A stretch of DNA of 64,000 nt from Virgibacillus sp. AGTR (GCF_016919725.2 NZ_JAJERH010000012.1:1-64000), one strand, 5' to 3'; counted from the first letter of the stretch, positions 19,405 to 33,120 are shown. Made by a program: numbers and translations. Notes: a model not told the origin generated them from the letters alone.

Positions 19405-19770
19405 ATGACTAAAGAACAAATCATTGAAGCGGTTAAAGAAATGTCAGTATTAGAACTTAATGATTTAGTTAAAGCAATTGAAGAAGAATTTGGAGTAACA
19501 GCTGCAGCACCTGTGGCAGTAGCAGGTGGAGCTGGCGGCGGAGATGCTGCTGAAGAGAAAACTGAATTTGATGTAGTGCTTACAGATGCTGGTGCTTCTA
19601 AGATCAAAGTTGTTAAAGCTGTACGCGAAATCACAGGTCTTGGACTAAAAGATGCAAAAGACTTAGTTGATAACGCTCCGAAAGCAGTTAAAGAAGCAGT
19701 ATCTAAAGAAGATGCTGAAGAAGTTAAAGGTAAGCTAGAAGAAGCAGGCGCAAGTGTAGAGGTTAAGTAA
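19405..19770 (+). CDS. rplL: 50S ribosomal protein L7/L12
   Basis: 121 aa. N-terminal dimerisation domain, an Ala/Gly-rich hinge (residues about 33-52), and the C-terminal factor-binding domain with [26 protein letters not shown] precedes ATG. Cotranscribed with rplJ. Confidence 0.97.
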   Translation: MTKEQIIEAVKEMSVLELNDLVKAIEEEFGVTAAAPVAVAGGAGGGDAAEEKTEFDVVLTDAGASKIKVVKAVREITGLGLKDAKDLVDNAPKAVKEAVSKEDAEEVKGKLEEAGASVEVK

Positions 19771-19784
19771 TTAATTTCATCAAC

Positions 19785-19816
19785 GGAGCTCGTCGTAACC
19801 ATTACGGCGGGCTCTC
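19785..19816 (+). terminator. Terminator after rplL
   Basis: A 13-bp stem with two G-U pairs (GAGCTCGTCGTAA at 19786-19798 and TTACGGCGGGCTC at 19802-19814) has a three-base loop; the tail is T-rich but interrupted. Confidence 0.8.
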
Positions 19817-19914
19817 TATATATCATATCATTTAAGCTAAGACTTGAGCAGATGCTTCTACTTCAAGCACCTTGCTATAACTACCTTCAATATTTTAATA
19901 AAAGTAGGTGCCAT

Positions 19915-20517
19915 ATGACAGAGCATTACTTTTCACCAAAACCCCAAACTAAAAGTTCACCAAAGACATGGAATTATCAATTGAATGGAAAATCCTATAC
20001 ATTTACAAGTGACGTAGGTGTATTTTCTAAAAATGAAGTTGATTTTGGAAGTCGGCTATTAATTGAACAATTTAATGAACCGGTAATTGCGGGGGATTTT
20101 TTGGATCTGGGTTGTGGCTATGGACCAATTGGGATCGCAATAGCAGATCGATATAAGGATCGAAAAATTGTAATGGCTGATATAAATGAAAGAGCTGTTG
20201 CATTAGCGAAGGAAAATGCTTTAAAAAATGAGGTTACTAATATCGAGTGTGTACAGAGTGATCGGATGTCTGCATTCACAAGTCGTCAATTTGCCGGGAT
20301 TCTTACTAATCCGCCGATTCGTGCGGGAAAAAAGATTGTACACCAAATGTTTGAAGAAGCACAGCGAGCGCTGTTAAAGCAAGGAGAACTATGGGTGGTT
20401 ATTCAAAAGAAACAAGGGGCTCCTTCCGCTAAAGAAAAATTAGAAGCTTTATTCCGTGAAGTGGAAGTGGTAGCTAAAAATAAAGGGTACTATATTATGC
20501 GGGCAATTAATGTTTGA
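19915..20517 (+). CDS. Class I SAM-dependent methyltransferase, RsmC-like (YbxB)
   Basis: About 200 aa. The SAM-binding motif is LDLGCGYGPIGI near residue 63, and the catalytic-type motif TNPPIRAGK lies near residue 142, typical of RsmC/RlmG enzymes that methylate guanine N2 in rRNA. It has only the C-terminal catalytic half of the long E. coli RsmC. B. subtilis YbxB occupies the same position. ATG at 19915 follows TAGGTG; an upstream in-frame extension has no Shine-Dalgarno. Exact rRNA target unproven. Confidence 0.88.
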   Translation: MTEHYFSPKPQTKSSPKTWNYQLNGKSYTFTSDVGVFSKNEVDFGSRLLIEQFNEPVIAGDFLDLGCGYGPIGIAIADRYKDRKIVMADINERAVALAKENALKNEVTNIECVQSDRMSAFTSRQFAGILTNPPIRAGKKIVHQMFEEAQRALLKQGELWVVIQKKQGAPSAKEKLEALFREVEVVAKNKGYYIMRAINV

Positions 20518-20811
20518 CCCGTATCTTCACTTATGATAAGATAGGAAAATGCTAACATGGCGATTCTTATGTCAAGAGGATATTTCATAACATAATAAGG
20601 TATATTTCATAAAAGTTCGGAAACACTGGTAAAATCGGAAAGATTTGGTATATACAATGTGCTTTTCGTTTATTTTTGAAATATGCTTCATGTGGTTTGT
20701 TTTGGAATTCTATTGCTGAGAGGATCCAAATAATATACTTGTAATTATCTGTTACAAGTTTGTTAGGCATGTTTTGTACGCTATTCGCACAATCACAGTT
20801 AGCCAATATTC
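20518..20811. other. AT-rich gap before the rpoB leader
   Basis: No coding region is supported. A 73-codon minus-strand frame lacks a ribosome binding site and family resemblance. The rpoB promoter probably lies in this or the following 100 bp, but no hexamer pair is convincing. Confidence 0.4.
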
Positions 20812-20856
20812 GAAAAGCCGAAAAGAAGTAATTGCTTCTGTATTGGTTTTTCTAAT
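20812..20856 (+). terminator. Attenuator-like hairpin upstream of rpoB
   Basis: GAAAAGCC (20812-20819) pairs with GGTTTTTC (20845-20852, one G-U), with an inner AGAAG/CTTCT stem. The descending arm itself is T-rich. It could terminate some transcripts entering rpoB, or simply end a short leader. Confidence 0.5.
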
Positions 20857-20919
20857 TATATTAAATTTGGAGTAGAATTACAATCTACGAAAAAATGTAT
20901 GATTTAAGGGGTGAAGCAG

Positions 20920-23900
20920 TTGACAGGACAACTAGTTCAGTATGGACGGCACCGCCAGCGCAGAAGCTATGCACGTATCAGCGAAGTATTAGAGTTGCCG
21001 AATTTAATCGAGATCCAAACCGCTTCTTATGATTGGTTTTTAGAAGAGGGTCTCCGAGAAATGTTTCAAGACATTTCGCCGATCGAGGACTTTACAGGCA
21101 ATCTATCACTGGAATTTGTTGACTACAGTTTAGGCGAGCCTAAATATCCTGTAGGAGAATCAAAGGAAAGAGATGTTACGTATAATGCTCCACTTCGTGT
21201 GAAGGTTCGATTAATTAATAATGAAACCGGAGAAGTGAAAGAGCAGGAAGTATTTATGGGTGATTTTCCATTAATGACTGACACTGGAACATTTGTTATT
21301 AATGGCGCAGAACGTGTAATCGTTTCTCAGCTTGTGCGATCACCTAGTGTTTACTACAATGAAAAGATTGATAAAAACGGAAAGCGTGGCGTAGCTGCAA
21401 CTGTCATTCCGAACCGTGGTGCATGGTTGGAGTTTGAAACAGATGCAAAAGATGTTGTCCATGTTCGTATTGATCGTACGCGTAAATTACCGATAACTGT
21501 ATTGCTACGAGCACTTGGTTTTGGTACAGATCAGGAGATTATCGACTTATTGGGAGACAATGAGTACCTGAAAAATACGCTTGAAAAGGATAACACAGAA
21601 ACAACGGAAAAGGCGTTGCTAGAAATCTATGAGCGGTTACGTCCTGGAGAACCACCTACTGTTGAAAATGCAAAAAGTTTATTAATCTCTCGCTTTTTTG
21701 ATCCAAAACGTTACGATCTTGCTCATGTAGGTCGTTACAAGATGAACAAAAAGCTGCATATAAAAAATCGTTTATTTAATCAAGTACTAGCCGAAACAAT
21801 TGTTGATCAGGAGACTGGCGAAGTACTAGCAGAGAAAGGCGATAAGCTAGAGAGAAAACTACTAAATAAATTAATTCCATACTTGGAACGTGAAGAAGAG
21901 AAGCTTGGTGAAAAAACACTTGAGCCTAAAGACGGTGTGCTTGACGACCAAATTTTGCTTCAATCGATTAAAATAGTTGATCCTACTGACCCAAGTGGTG
22001 AGAAAGAGCTTAACGTAATTGGAAATGCTGGAATTGAAACAAGTGTTAAAAATATTACGCCTGCGGATATTTTATCAGCAATTAGCTATTTCTTTAACTT
22101 GCTTCATCAAGTAGGCGATACAGATGATATTGACCATTTAGGTAACCGTCGTCTTCGTTCTGTTGGAGAGTTATTACAGAATCAGTTCCGAATCGGGTTA
22201 TCTCGGATGGAGCGTGTTGTGCGTGAACGAATGTCTATTCAAGACACATCAAGTATTACGCCGCAACAGCTGATTAATATTCGTCCTGTGATCGCTTCGA
22301 TTAAAGAATTTTTTGGAAGCTCACAGTTGTCTCAATTTATGGATCAAACAAACCCATTAGCAGAACTAACACATAAACGTCGTTTATCTGCGTTAGGACC
22401 TGGTGGTTTAACTCGTGAACGAGCTGGTTTCGAAGTACGAGACGTTCACTATTCACACTACGGTCGAATGTGCCCGATTGAGACGCCTGAGGGTCCGAAT
22501 ATCGGCTTAATTAACTCATTATCGAGTTTCGCTAAAGTAAATAAATTTGGATTTATTGAAACGCCGTACCGTCGTGTGGATCCAGATACGGGTAGAGTCA
22601 CAGCTCATATTGATTATCTAACAGCAGATGAAGAGGATAACTATGTTGTTGCCCAAGCAAATGCAAAGTTAACAGATGAGGGGCATTTTGTGGATGAGGA
22701 AGTTATTGCTCGTTTCCGTGGTGAAAACACAATCGTACCTCGTGATCAAATTGATTACATGGACGTTTCTCCGAAACAGGTGGTTTCAGCTGCAACAGCT
22801 TGTATTCCATTCTTAGAAAATGATGACTCGAACCGAGCGTTAATGGGTGCGAACATGCAACGTCAAGCTGTACCATTAATGCAGCCTGAAGCGCCAATTG
22901 TTGGTACTGGTATGGAATATGTAAACGGAAAAGATTCTGGAGCCGCTATTATCTGCCGCCATGAAGGAATTGTAGAACGTGTTGAAGCGAAGGAAGTTCA
23001 TGTTCGTCGAATTTCTATTGTGGACGGAAAAGAAGTAGAAGGCGATTTAGATCGTTACAAACTACAAAAATATATTCGCTCTAACCAAGGTACATGTTAT
23101 AACCAACGCCCAATCGTAAGTGAAGGAAATCGCGTAACTAAAGGTGAAATTCTTGCTGACGGTCCTTCCATGGAAGACGGAGAGCTTGCGCTTGGCCGTA
23201 ATGTTCTAGTTGGATTTATGACTTGGGAAGGTTATAACTATGAAGATGCGATTATCATGAGCGAAAGACTCGTAAAAGATGACGTGTATACATCTATTCA
23301 TATTGAAGAGTATGAATCGGAAGCACGTGATACGAAGCTCGGACCGGAAGAAATTACACGTGATATTCCTAATGTAGGGGAAGAAGCGTTAAAGAACCTT
23401 AACGAATATGGAATTATTCGTATCGGTGCAGAAGTTTCTGACGGTGATATACTTGTGGGTAAAGTGACGCCTAAAGGGGTTACTGAATTATCCGCTGAAG
23501 AGCGTTTACTTCACGCTATTTTTGGTGAAAAAGCTCGTGAAGTTCGTGATACATCCTTACGAGTTCCACATGGAGCTGGCGGAATTGTGTTGGATGTTAA
23601 AATCTTTAATCGGGAAGATGGCGATGAGTTACCTCCTGGGGTGAACGAATTAGTTCGTGTATATATCGTTCAAAAACGTAAAATACACGAAGGAGATAAA
23701 ATGGCCGGGCGTCACGGTAACAAAGGTGTTATATCCAAAATTTTACCTGAAGAAGATATGCCATTCTTGCCAGACGGTACACCAATTGATATCATGCTTA
23801 ACCCACTAGGGGTACCATCACGAATGAATATCGGACAGGTTTTTGAATTACATTTAGGTATGGCTGCAAGACAGCTAGGAATTCATGTTGCTTCTCCGGT

Positions 23901-24456
23901 ATTTGATGGTGCGACAGAAGAAGATGTGTGGGAAACGCTTGAAGAAGCAGGTATGCCAAGAGATGCTAAGACTATCCTTTATGATGGAAGATCAGGAGAA
24001 CCATTTGACAACCGTGTATCTGTAGGTGTTATGTACATGATTAAGCTTGCGCACATGGTTGATGATAAGCTGCATGCTCGTTCTACAGGCCCTTATTCAC
24101 TTGTTACACAGCAACCACTTGGTGGTAAAGCACAATTTGGTGGTCAGCGCTTTGGTGAGATGGAGGTTTGGGCATTGGAAGCTTATGGTGCGGCATACAC
24201 CTTGCAGGAGATTTTAACAGTGAAATCAGATGATATTGTCGGTCGTGTTAAAACATATGAAGCGATTGTAAAAGGTGATAATGTACCAGAACCTGGTGTA
24301 CCAGAATCCTTCAAGGTATTGATTAAAGAATTGCAAAGTCTTGGTATGGATGTCAAAATGCTTTCAAGTGACGAAGAAGAAATCGACATGCGTGAATTGG
24401 AAGAAGAAGAAACACAGCAAGCAAGTAAGCTCAATATAGAAGTAGAAGAGAACTAA
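20920..24456 (+). CDS. rpoB: DNA-directed RNA polymerase subunit beta
   Basis: 1178 aa. The rifampicin region reads [20 protein letters not shown], with the residues needed for drug binding (Q, D, H, and the following [10 protein letters not shown]) unchanged, so the allele looks wild type. Conserved [13 protein letters not shown] near residue 928 supplies catalytic-centre contacts. The C terminus is acidic, as in Bacillus. TTG at 20920 is chosen ([14 protein letters not shown] start, as in B. subtilis) with AAGGGGTG upstream; the in-frame GTG at 20911 overlaps that site. Confidence 0.98.
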   Translation: MTGQLVQYGRHRQRRSYARISEVLELPNLIEIQTASYDWFLEEGLREMFQDISPIEDFTGNLSLEFVDYSLGEPKYPVGESKERDVTYNAPLRVKVRLINNETGEVKEQEVFMGDFPLMTDTGTFVINGAERVIVSQLVRSPSVYYNEKIDKNGKRGVAATVIPNRGAWLEFETDAKDVVHVRIDRTRKLPITVLLRALGFGTDQEIIDLLGDNEYLKNTLEKDNTETTEKALLEIYERLRPGEPPTVENAKSLLISRFFDPKRYDLAHVGRYKMNKKLHIKNRLFNQVLAETIVDQETGEVLAEKGDKLERKLLNKLIPYLEREEEKLGEKTLEPKDGVLDDQILLQSIKIVDPTDPSGEKELNVIGNAGIETSVKNITPADILSAISYFFNLLHQVGDTDDIDHLGNRRLRSVGELLQNQFRIGLSRMERVVRERMSIQDTSSITPQQLINIRPVIASIKEFFGSSQLSQFMDQTNPLAELTHKRRLSALGPGGLTRERAGFEVRDVHYSHYGRMCPIETPEGPNIGLINSLSSFAKVNKFGFIETPYRRVDPDTGRVTAHIDYLTADEEDNYVVAQANAKLTDEGHFVDEEVIARFRGENTIVPRDQIDYMDVSPKQVVSAATACIPFLENDDSNRALMGANMQRQAVPLMQPEAPIVGTGMEYVNGKDSGAAIICRHEGIVERVEAKEVHVRRISIVDGKEVEGDLDRYKLQKYIRSNQGTCYNQRPIVSEGNRVTKGEILADGPSMEDGELALGRNVLVGFMTWEGYNYEDAIIMSERLVKDDVYTSIHIEEYESEARDTKLGPEEITRDIPNVGEEALKNLNEYGIIRIGAEVSDGDILVGKVTPKGVTELSAEERLLHAIFGEKAREVRDTSLRVPHGAGGIVLDVKIFNREDGDELPPGVNELVRVYIVQKRKIHEGDKMAGRHGNKGVISKILPEEDMPFLPDGTPIDIMLNPLGVPSRMNIGQVFELHLGMAARQLGIHVASPVFDGATEEDVWETLEEAGMPRDAKTILYDGRSGEPFDNRVSVGVMYMIKLAHMVDDKLHARSTGPYSLVTQQPLGGKAQFGGQRFGEMEVWALEAYGAAYTLQEILTVKSDDIVGRVKTYEAIVKGDNVPEPGVPESFKVLIKELQSLGMDVKMLSSDEEEIDMRELEEEETQQASKLNIEVEEN

Positions 24457-24468
24457 AGCAAAAGGTAA

Positions 24469-24492
24469 GGTTGGCTCTCAATAGAGCCAGCC
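24469..24492 (+). promoter_or_regulatory. Hairpin between rpoB and rpoC
   Basis: GGTTGGCTCT and AGAGCCAGCC form a 10-bp stem (one G-U) with a four-base CAAT loop and no T-run. It may be a processing site or mRNA stabiliser between the two subunit genes. Confidence 0.6.
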
Positions 24493-24561
24493 CCTAGCTT
24501 TAGATTAAATATATTCATAGGTAGCTTGGTAAAATCGGACACTAAAAGGGAGGTTGGCCCC

Positions 24562-27500
24562 TTGCTAGATGTAAATAATTTTGAGTATATGAAAATTGGT
24601 TTAGCTTCACCAGAAAAAATTCGTTCATGGTCATATGGTGAAGTGAAGAAGCCGGAAACGATTAATTACCGTACACTAAAGCCTGAAAAAGATGGATTGT
24701 TTTGTGAACGTATTTTCGGGCCACAAAAAGATTGGGAATGTCATTGCGGAAAGTATAAACGTGTTCGCTATAAGGGCGTAGTTTGTGACCGCTGTGGAGT
24801 AGAAGTTACAAAAGCTAAGGTTCGTCGTGAGCGCATGGGTCACATCGAACTCGCAGCACCTGTATCCCATATTTGGTATTTTAAAGGAATTCCAAGTAGA
24901 ATGGGTCTTGTTTTAGATATGTCACCACGTGCGTTAGAAGAAGTTATTTACTTTGCTGCATATATTGTGACAGAAACAGGTAATACACCTTTAGAAAAGA
25001 AACAATTACTGTCTGAGAAAGAATACCGGGCTTATTACGATAAATACGGAAAGTCATTCAAAGCTCAGATGGGCGCCGAAGCAATCCGTAAATTATTGCA
25101 GGATATTGATTTAGAGAAAGAAGTAGATGCGTTAAAAGAAGAGCTTAAGACAGCACAGGGACAACGTAGAACTCGTGCTATTAAACGATTAGAGGTACTA
25201 GAGTCTTTCCGTCATTCTGGCAATGAAGCATCTTGGATGATTTTAGATGTTTTACCAGTCATTCCACCGGAAATTCGCCCGATGGTTCAGTTAGATGGTG
25301 GACGTTTTGCGACATCAGATTTAAACGATCTTTATCGACGCGTTATTAATCGAAACAATCGTCTTAAACGCTTGCTGGATCTTGGCGCTCCAAGTATCAT
25401 TGTGCAAAATGAAAAGCGCATGTTGCAGGAAGCAGTTGATGCATTGATCGATAATGGTCGACGCGGTCGTCCTGTTACAGGACCAGGTAACAGACCACTA
25501 AAATCTCTTTCTCATATGTTGAAAGGGAAGCAAGGTCGTTTCCGTCAAAATCTATTAGGAAAACGTGTGGACTATTCCGGACGTTCTGTAATCGTTGTTG
25601 GACCACATTTGAAAATGTATCAATGTGGACTTCCGAAAGAAATGGCATTGGAATTGTTCAAGCCATTTATTATGAAAGAGCTTGTAGCAAAAGGAATTGC
25701 GCATAATATTAAATCTGCAAAACGCAAAATTGAGCGTGTACACCCTGAAGTTTGGGATGTCTTAGAAGAAGTAATCAAGGAACACCCTGTACTTCTAAAC
25801 CGTGCACCTACGCTCCACAGATTAGGTATTCAAGCATTTGAACCAACACTGGTTGAAGGTCGTGCGATCCGATTACATCCATTAGTATGTACAGCTTATA
25901 ACGCCGACTTTGATGGGGACCAAATGGCTGTTCACGTACCATTATCTGCTGAAGCGCAAGCAGAGGCTCGTATTTTGATGCTTGCAGCGCAAAATATTTT
26001 AAACCCTAAAGATGGAAAACCGGTAGTTACACCATCACAAGATATGGTATTAGGAAACTATTATCTTACGCTGGAACGTGAAAATGCAGTCGGAGAAGGT
26101 ACGATATTTAATGATCTGAATGAAGCTTTATTATCTTACCAAAACGGGTATGTACATTTGCATACAAGAGTTGCGGTACACGCATCCAATTTAAATAACG
26201 TAACATTCTCTGAAGAACAGAAGTCACAGTTATTAATTACAACCGTTGGTAAATTAATCTTTAATGAAATTTTACCTGATTCGTTCCCGTATATTAATGA
26301 ACCTACAAAGGTGAATCTAGAGGATCGCACCCCAGAAATGTACTTTGTAGAACGTGGAACTAATGTAAAGGAAGTAATTCAATCTCGAGATATCATTAAG
26401 CCATTTAAGAAAGGCTTCCTTGGCGATATTATCGCAGAAGTCTTTAAACGGTTTAAGATTAGTGAAACTTCAAAGATGTTAGATCGAATGAAGGATCTTG
26501 GTTTTAGTTATTCAACGAAAGCTGGTATGACAGTTGGTATTTCAGATATTGTTGTACTTCCAGAAAAAGAGGAAATCTTAGATGAGGCACAGAAAAAAGT
26601 TGATAATGTCTTGAAACAATTCCGCAGAGGTCTTATTACGGAAGATGAAAGATATGATCGCGTCATTGCCGTTTGGTCACAAGCAAAAGACACCATTCAG
26701 GATAAGCTGATGCACTCACTAAGTAACAGAAACCCTATCTTTATGATGAGTGATTCTGGTGCAAGGGGTAATGCTTCTAACTTTACGCAGCTGGCGGGTA
26801 TGCGTGGACTAATGGCCAACCCAGCTGGTAAGATTATTGAATTACCGATCAAGTCAAGCTTCCGTGAAGGCTTAACCGTTCTAGAATACTTTATTTCTAC
26901 ACACGGTGCACGTAAAGGTCTAGCGGATACAGCGCTGAAAACAGCTGACTCTGGTTACCTAACTCGTCGTCTTGTGGATGTGGCGCAGGATGTTATTGTA
27001 CGTGAGGCAGACTGTGGTACAGATCGCGGCTTAAAAGTAGCTGCTTTAACAGATGGAACCGAAATGATCGAGCCATTAATTGATCGATTAATCGGACGTA
27101 CAGCTTTCTATTCAGTAAAACATCCTGAAACCAACGAAGTAATTGTTGAAGCTGATCATTTAATTTCAGAGGATCAAGCAAAACAAATAACGGAAGCTGG
27201 AATCGAAGAAGTAACGATTCGCAGTGCGTTTACATGTAACACGAAACATGGTGTCTGTCAAAAATGTTATGGACGTAACCTAGCAACAGGTGCCGATGTA
27301 GAAGTCGGAGAAGCTGTTGGAATTATTGCTGCCCAGTCTATTGGTGAGCCAGGAACCCAGTTAACGATGCGTACATTCCATACGGGTGGGGTTGCCGGAG
27401 ACGATATTACACAAGGTTTACCACGTATTCAAGAATTATTTGAAGCGCGTAATCCGAAAGGGCAAGCGGTCATCAGTGAGATATTCGGAACCGTTCTAGA

Positions 27501-28170
27501 AGTTAAAGAAGTGAAAGATAAGCAAGAGATCGTTATTCAAGGTGATGTAGAACAACGTTCCTACGCTGTTCCTTATAATGCTCGAATGAAGGTAACGGTT
27601 GGGGACGAAATTGCCGCTGGTCAAGAGCTTACAGAGGGTTCTATTGATCCGAAAGATTTATTGCGCATTCGAGGAGTGGAAGGCGTACAAGATTACTTGC
27701 TACGTGAAGTTCAACGAGTATACCGAATGCAAGGGGTAGAAATCGGTGACAAGCACGTGGAAGTTATGGTACGTCAAATGCTTCGCAAAATCCGAGTGGT
27801 GGATTCCGGAGACACCGATGTGTTACCAGGTTCTTTATTAGAAATCCATCAGTTCAGAGACGCCAACCATACAGTGCTTAAAGAGGGCTACCAGCCAGCT
27901 ATTGGTAAACCTGTATTACTTGGTATTACAAAAGCCTCTCTTGAAACAGATTCGTTCTTATCTGCAGCATCTTTCCAAGAAACCACTAGGGTACTTACAG
28001 ATGCAGCAATCAAAGGTAAGCGTGATGAGTTATTGGGTCTGAAAGAGAATGTCATTATCGGTAAGCTTGTTCCTGCTGGTACAGGAATGCAACGCTACCG
28101 AAGAGTAAAGCCTGGCTTAGATGAGCCAATTGAAGTGGAAGAAGTAGAAGAAACAGAAACTGTACAATAA
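24562..28170 (+). CDS. rpoC: DNA-directed RNA polymerase subunit beta'
   Basis: 1202 aa. An N-terminal zinc site ([20 protein letters not shown]), the catalytic magnesium loop [15 protein letters not shown], and a C-terminal zinc cluster ([15 protein letters not shown]) are all intact. TTG at 24562 gives [19 protein letters not shown], matching B. subtilis; GGGAGG lies upstream. Upstream in-frame codons back to 24526 run through that site. Confidence 0.98.
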   Translation: MLDVNNFEYMKIGLASPEKIRSWSYGEVKKPETINYRTLKPEKDGLFCERIFGPQKDWECHCGKYKRVRYKGVVCDRCGVEVTKAKVRRERMGHIELAAPVSHIWYFKGIPSRMGLVLDMSPRALEEVIYFAAYIVTETGNTPLEKKQLLSEKEYRAYYDKYGKSFKAQMGAEAIRKLLQDIDLEKEVDALKEELKTAQGQRRTRAIKRLEVLESFRHSGNEASWMILDVLPVIPPEIRPMVQLDGGRFATSDLNDLYRRVINRNNRLKRLLDLGAPSIIVQNEKRMLQEAVDALIDNGRRGRPVTGPGNRPLKSLSHMLKGKQGRFRQNLLGKRVDYSGRSVIVVGPHLKMYQCGLPKEMALELFKPFIMKELVAKGIAHNIKSAKRKIERVHPEVWDVLEEVIKEHPVLLNRAPTLHRLGIQAFEPTLVEGRAIRLHPLVCTAYNADFDGDQMAVHVPLSAEAQAEARILMLAAQNILNPKDGKPVVTPSQDMVLGNYYLTLERENAVGEGTIFNDLNEALLSYQNGYVHLHTRVAVHASNLNNVTFSEEQKSQLLITTVGKLIFNEILPDSFPYINEPTKVNLEDRTPEMYFVERGTNVKEVIQSRDIIKPFKKGFLGDIIAEVFKRFKISETSKMLDRMKDLGFSYSTKAGMTVGISDIVVLPEKEEILDEAQKKVDNVLKQFRRGLITEDERYDRVIAVWSQAKDTIQDKLMHSLSNRNPIFMMSDSGARGNASNFTQLAGMRGLMANPAGKIIELPIKSSFREGLTVLEYFISTHGARKGLADTALKTADSGYLTRRLVDVAQDVIVREADCGTDRGLKVAALTDGTEMIEPLIDRLIGRTAFYSVKHPETNEVIVEADHLISEDQAKQITEAGIEEVTIRSAFTCNTKHGVCQKCYGRNLATGADVEVGEAVGIIAAQSIGEPGTQLTMRTFHTGGVAGDDITQGLPRIQELFEARNPKGQAVISEIFGTVLEVKEVKDKQEIVIQGDVEQRSYAVPYNARMKVTVGDEIAAGQELTEGSIDPKDLLRIRGVEGVQDYLLREVQRVYRMQGVEIGDKHVEVMVRQMLRKIRVVDSGDTDVLPGSLLEIHQFRDANHTVLKEGYQPAIGKPVLLGITKASLETDSFLSAASFQETTRVLTDAAIKGKRDELLGLKENVIIGKLVPAGTGMQRYRRVKPGLDEPIEVEEVEETETVQ

Positions 28171-28177
28171 ATAAACA

Positions 28178-28220
28178 GGCTTTCACATTTTAACTGAACT
28201 GTTGTTTTGATGTGAAAGCC
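28178..28220 (+). terminator. Terminator-like stem after rpoC
   Basis: GGCTTTCACAT (28178-28188) is exactly complementary to ATGTGAAAGCC (28210-28220). No T-run follows, so it could be a processing or stabilising stem rather than an efficient terminator. Confidence 0.6.
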
Positions 28221-28286
28221 AAGCTTATACAGTATTCAATAGGACAAGTGATCTTAAATCGGAAGTGCAAAAATATCTATTTGATA

Positions 28287-28315
28287 TTGACATTAAAAAA
28301 TGTGAGTGATAGAAT
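28287..28315 (+). promoter_or_regulatory. SigA promoter of rplGB and the str genes
   Basis: TTGACA (28287-28292, perfect), 17-bp spacer, TAGAAT (28310-28315). It precedes rplGB and very likely drives rpsL-rpsG-fusA-tuf as well. Confidence 0.88.
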
Positions 28316-28360
28316 ATTCAAGGTGCTTCCGATTATACTTGTTACTTTGGAGGATATGAA

Positions 28361-28615
28361 ATGTCTTATGAAAAAGTAATGCAAGTTCAATCACGAATAA
28401 TTATCGGAACAAAGCAGACACTTAAAGCCATGAAAAATGGTGAAATAAGTGAAGTGTTTATTGCTGATGATGCTGATCAACATATGACACAAAAAGTCGT
28501 AAGTTTGGCTAAGGAGCTTGGCATCCCTTGTCAGTATGTAGATTCCAAGAAAAAACTTGGGGTTGCATGTGGCATAGAGGTAGGTGCATCAACCGCAGCA
28601 GTAAAGCATGAATAG
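28361..28615 (+). CDS. rplGB: L7Ae-family ribosomal protein (YbxF, L7Ae-like)
   Basis: 84 aa. Short L7Ae/L30e/S12e-type RNA-binding domain that recognises kink-turns; motifs [24 protein letters not shown] and [11 protein letters not shown]. In Bacillus the protein binds kink-turn RNA, and its ribosomal role is not settled. GGAGG before ATG. Position directly before rpsL is conserved across Bacillaceae. Confidence 0.9.
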   Translation: MSYEKVMQVQSRIIIGTKQTLKAMKNGEISEVFIADDADQHMTQKVVSLAKELGIPCQYVDSKKKLGVACGIEVGASTAAVKHE

Positions 28616-28744
28616 TTTTAGCGAATCTTTCGTTGAAGCTTTGTTTTTTGCCAAAAGATGAACCACCTGGATGTGTGGGATTACAAACCCCGCGCAAAAC
28701 ATTAGCTAAACAGATGATATAGATTATGAAGGGAGGAAAATACA
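28616..28744 (+). promoter_or_regulatory. Untranslated leader between rplGB and rpsL
   Basis: The 129-bp gap holds a small stem (CCAC...GTGG around 28661-28679) and a GGGATTACAAACCCC hairpin before GAAGGGAGG. It may be a ribosomal-protein binding site, but no named leader family is recognised with confidence. Confidence 0.4.
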
Positions 28745-29158
28745 ATGCCTACTATTAACCAGCTTGTACGCAAAGGACGCGTAAGCAAACCAAAGAAGTC
28801 TGACTCTCCAGCACTTAACAAAGGGTACAATAGTTTTAAGAAGAAACTAACGGACCAAAACTCACCACAAAAACGTGGGGTATGTACTCGTGTTGGTACA
28901 CTAACACCTAAGAAGCCGAATTCAGCACTTCGTAAATATGCTCGTGTACGTCTATCTAACAATATGGAAGTAACTGCATATATCCCTGGAATTGGTCACA
29001 ACCTTCAGGAGCACAGTGTTGTACTTCTACGTGGAGGTCGTGTTAAAGACTTACCTGGTGTTCGCTATCACATTGTTCGTGGTGCGCTAGACACTGCGGG
29101 TGTTGAAGGACGTCAACAAGGTCGTTCTAAATACGGTACCAAAAAACCGAAGCAATAA
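28745..29158 (+). CDS. rpsL: 30S ribosomal protein S12
   Basis: 137 aa. Decoding-centre protein. The loop [11 protein letters not shown] carries lysine at the main streptomycin position, so the allele appears drug sensitive, and [19 protein letters not shown] is present. GAAGGGAGG before ATG. Confidence 0.97.
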   Translation: MPTINQLVRKGRVSKPKKSDSPALNKGYNSFKKKLTDQNSPQKRGVCTRVGTLTPKKPNSALRKYARVRLSNNMEVTAYIPGIGHNLQEHSVVLLRGGRVKDLPGVRYHIVRGALDTAGVEGRQQGRSKYGTKKPKQ

Positions 29159-29202
29159 GTAACTGATTAACTCATTCAAATAGAAGAAAGGAGGAAGGAC
29201 AT

Positions 29203-29673
29203 ATGCCACGTAAAGGACCAGTACCTAAACGCGATGTCTTGCCAGATCCACTTTATAAATCCAAACTAGTGACTCGTTTAATCAACCAGATCATGATTGA
29301 CGGAAAAAGAGGTAAAGCGCAAAAAATACTTTACAATGCATTTGAATTAGTTTCTGAAAGAAGCGGACAAAATGCAATGGAAGTTTTTGAACAGGCAATG
29401 AAGAATGTAATGCCGGTGCTAGAAGTACGTGCTCGTCGTGTTGGTGGTTCAAACTACCAAGTACCGATGGAAGTACGCCCAGAACGTCGTCAAGCATTAG
29501 GACTTCGTTATATTGTAAACTACTCTCGTCTACGCGGAGAGAAAACAATGGAAGAACGACTAGCAAATGAAATCTTAGATGCTTCTAATAATACAGGTGC
29601 TTCCGTTAAAAAACGCGAAGAAATGCACAAAATGGCAGAAGCGAACAAAGCATTCGCTCACTATCGCTGGTAA
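29203..29673 (+). CDS. rpsG: 30S ribosomal protein S7
   Basis: 156 aa. Head-assembly protein of the small subunit binding the 3' major domain of 16S rRNA and lining the E site. Starts [16 protein letters not shown] after AAAGGAGGAAGG; ends KAFAHYRW as is typical. Confidence 0.97.
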   Translation: MPRKGPVPKRDVLPDPLYKSKLVTRLINQIMIDGKRGKAQKILYNAFELVSERSGQNAMEVFEQAMKNVMPVLEVRARRVGGSNYQVPMEVRPERRQALGLRYIVNYSRLRGEKTMEERLANEILDASNNTGASVKKREEMHKMAEANKAFAHYRW

Positions 29674-29709
29674 GATAAAACAAACCCAAGCTAGGAAGGA
29701 GAAGAATAC

Positions 29710-31788
29710 ATGGCTAGAGAGTTCTCCTTGGAAAAGACGCGTAATATTGGTATTATGGCACACATTGATGCAGGTAAGACCACTACTACTGAGCGTATTC
29801 TTTTCTATACAGGACGTATTCATAAAATTGGTGAAACACACGAAGGTGCTTCGCAAATGGACTGGATGGAGCAGGAGCAAGAGCGTGGAATTACAATTAC
29901 TTCCGCTGCAACAACTGCTGCATGGAAAGAACATCGTATCAATATTATTGATACACCGGGTCACGTAGACTTCACTGTAGAGGTTGAACGTTCCCTACGC
30001 GTGCTTGACGGAGCAGTAACAGTACTTGATGCTCAATCTGGTGTTGAGCCACAAACTGAAACAGTATGGCGTCAAGCAACAACCTATGGTGTACCAAGAA
30101 TCGTATTCATTAATAAAATGGATAAAATTGGTGCAGATTTCCTTTACTCAACAGGTACGCTAAAAGAGCGTTTAGGTGCAAATGCACATCCTGTTCAGTT
30201 ACCAATCGGTGCTGAAGATAACTTTGAAGGAATCATTGACCTAATCACGATGGAAGCATTCTTTTATGAGGATGATTTGGGAACTCGTGCTGAGGCTCGT
30301 GACATTCCTGATGAGTATAAAGAAAAAGCAGAAGAGCTACGCGGCAGCTTGATCGAAGCTGTATCTGAGCTTGATGAAGAATTGATGATGAAGTATCTAG
30401 AAGGAGAAGAAATCTCTAACGATGAACTGAAAGCAGCAATTCGTCAAGCTACATTGAATGTAGAATTTTACCCAGTATATGCTGGTTCAGCTTTCAAAAA
30501 CAAAGGTGTTCAGTTAATGCTTGATGGTGTACTTGATTATCTACCTGCTCCAACAGACGTTGCTGCAATTGAGGGTATCGTTCCTCGAACAGAAGAGAAG
30601 GTAACTCGTCCTTCTGATGATAATGCACCGTTCTCTGCTTTAGCATTTAAAGTAATGACAGACCCTTATGTTGGTAAGCTTACTTTCTTCCGCGTATATT
30701 CTGGAACATTAGATTCAGGTTCCTATGTGAAAAACTCTGTAAAGGATAAGCGTGAACGTGTAGGACGTATCCTGCAAATGCACGCAAATTCCCGTGAAGA
30801 GATTTCTCGCGTATACTCTGGTGAGATCGCAGCAGCTGTTGGTTTGAAAGACACAACTACTGGTGACACTCTATGTGATGAAAAGGATTTAGTCATTCTT
30901 GAGTCAATGGACTTCCCAACACCAGTAATTGGCGTAGCTATTGAACCGAAGACAAAAGCAGACCAAGATAAAATGGGTATTGCTTTAGCTAAGCTTGCTG
31001 AAGAGGATCCAACGTTTAAAACGGAAACAAACGAAGAAACCGGCCAAACAATTATTTCAGGTATGGGTGAGCTTCACCTAGATATCATTGTTGACCGATT
31101 AAAGCGTGAGTTTAAAGTAGAAGCAAATGTTGGTGCCCCTCAAGTTGCTTACCGTGAAACGTTCCGTGCATCTGCTGAAGTCGAAGGTAAATTCGTACGT
31201 CAGTCTGGTGGACGCGGTCAATATGGTCACGTATGGGTTAAATTCGAACCAAACGAAGAAGGCGCTGGATTCGAATTTGAAAACAAAATTGTTGGTGGTG
31301 TTGTACCACGTGAATACATCCCTTCTGTTGAAGCTGGAATTGAAGAATCAATGGAAAATGGTGTATTAGCCGGTTACCCACTAATTGATATAAAAGCTAC
31401 ATTATATGATGGAAGCTACCATGACGTTGACTCTAACGAAATGGCATTTAAGATTGCGGCATCCATGGCTTTGAAAGCAGCTAAGAACAAATGTAACCCT
31501 GTTTTACTAGAGCCAATTGCTAAGGTTGAAATTGTTATCCCAGAAGAATACATGGGAGATATTATGGGAGATGTTACCTCTCGTCGTGGTCGTGTGGAAG
31601 GAATGGAAGCACGTGGACCTCTTCAAGTTGTGAGAGGATTTGTGCCTCTATCTGAAATGTTCGGTTACGCAACTGCGTTACGTTCGAACACACAAGGACG
31701 CGGAACATTCACTATGCATTTTGACCATTATGAAGAAGTACCGAAGAGTATTTCTGAAGAAATTATTAAGAAAAATGCTGGTGAATAA
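29710..31788 (+). CDS. fusA: Elongation factor G
   Basis: 692-aa translocase GTPase. G1 [13 protein letters not shown] near residue 17, G3 DTPGHVDF and G4 NKMDK, then the beta-barrel and tail domains, including the [12 protein letters not shown]-type segment ([12 protein letters not shown]) of domain IV. AGGAAGGAG precedes ATG. Length and ends are standard. Confidence 0.98.
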   Translation: MAREFSLEKTRNIGIMAHIDAGKTTTTERILFYTGRIHKIGETHEGASQMDWMEQEQERGITITSAATTAAWKEHRINIIDTPGHVDFTVEVERSLRVLDGAVTVLDAQSGVEPQTETVWRQATTYGVPRIVFINKMDKIGADFLYSTGTLKERLGANAHPVQLPIGAEDNFEGIIDLITMEAFFYEDDLGTRAEARDIPDEYKEKAEELRGSLIEAVSELDEELMMKYLEGEEISNDELKAAIRQATLNVEFYPVYAGSAFKNKGVQLMLDGVLDYLPAPTDVAAIEGIVPRTEEKVTRPSDDNAPFSALAFKVMTDPYVGKLTFFRVYSGTLDSGSYVKNSVKDKRERVGRILQMHANSREEISRVYSGEIAAAVGLKDTTTGDTLCDEKDLVILESMDFPTPVIGVAIEPKTKADQDKMGIALAKLAEEDPTFKTETNEETGQTIISGMGELHLDIIVDRLKREFKVEANVGAPQVAYRETFRASAEVEGKFVRQSGGRGQYGHVWVKFEPNEEGAGFEFENKIVGGVVPREYIPSVEAGIEESMENGVLAGYPLIDIKATLYDGSYHDVDSNEMAFKIAASMALKAAKNKCNPVLLEPIAKVEIVIPEEYMGDIMGDVTSRRGRVEGMEARGPLQVVRGFVPLSEMFGYATALRSNTQGRGTFTMHFDHYEEVPKSISEEIIKKNAGE

Positions 31789-31828
31789 TTGATTTTTTGA
31801 TAAATCTAAAGTATAACTTGTATTGAAG

Positions 31829-31861
31829 GCAAAGAAATGATGTCTATCATTGTTTCTTTGC
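31829..31861 (+). promoter_or_regulatory. Hairpin between fusA and tuf
   Basis: GCAAAGAAA (31829-31837) pairs with TTTCTTTGC (31853-31861), with an inner ATGAT/ATCAT extension. No T-run. It may be a processing or mRNA-stabilising stem that lets tuf be expressed at a higher level than fusA. Confidence 0.5.
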
Positions 31862-31913
31862 ACATCATAAAATTACAAAAAACACTTTTACTTATTTAAA
31901 GGAGGAACTATAA

Positions 31914-33104
<1,191 letters not shown>

Positions 33105-33120
33105 TTAATGCTATAATATA

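Noticed and set aside
19305-19826. 173-codon minus-strand frame opposite rplL
   Set aside because: It lies opposite an intact ribosomal gene and has low-complexity Ser/Ala composition typical of antisense of GCT/GAA-rich coding DNA.
20585-20806. Minus-strand frame in the gap before rpoB
   Set aside because: No Shine-Dalgarno, no recognisable domain, and composition of AT-rich noncoding DNA.
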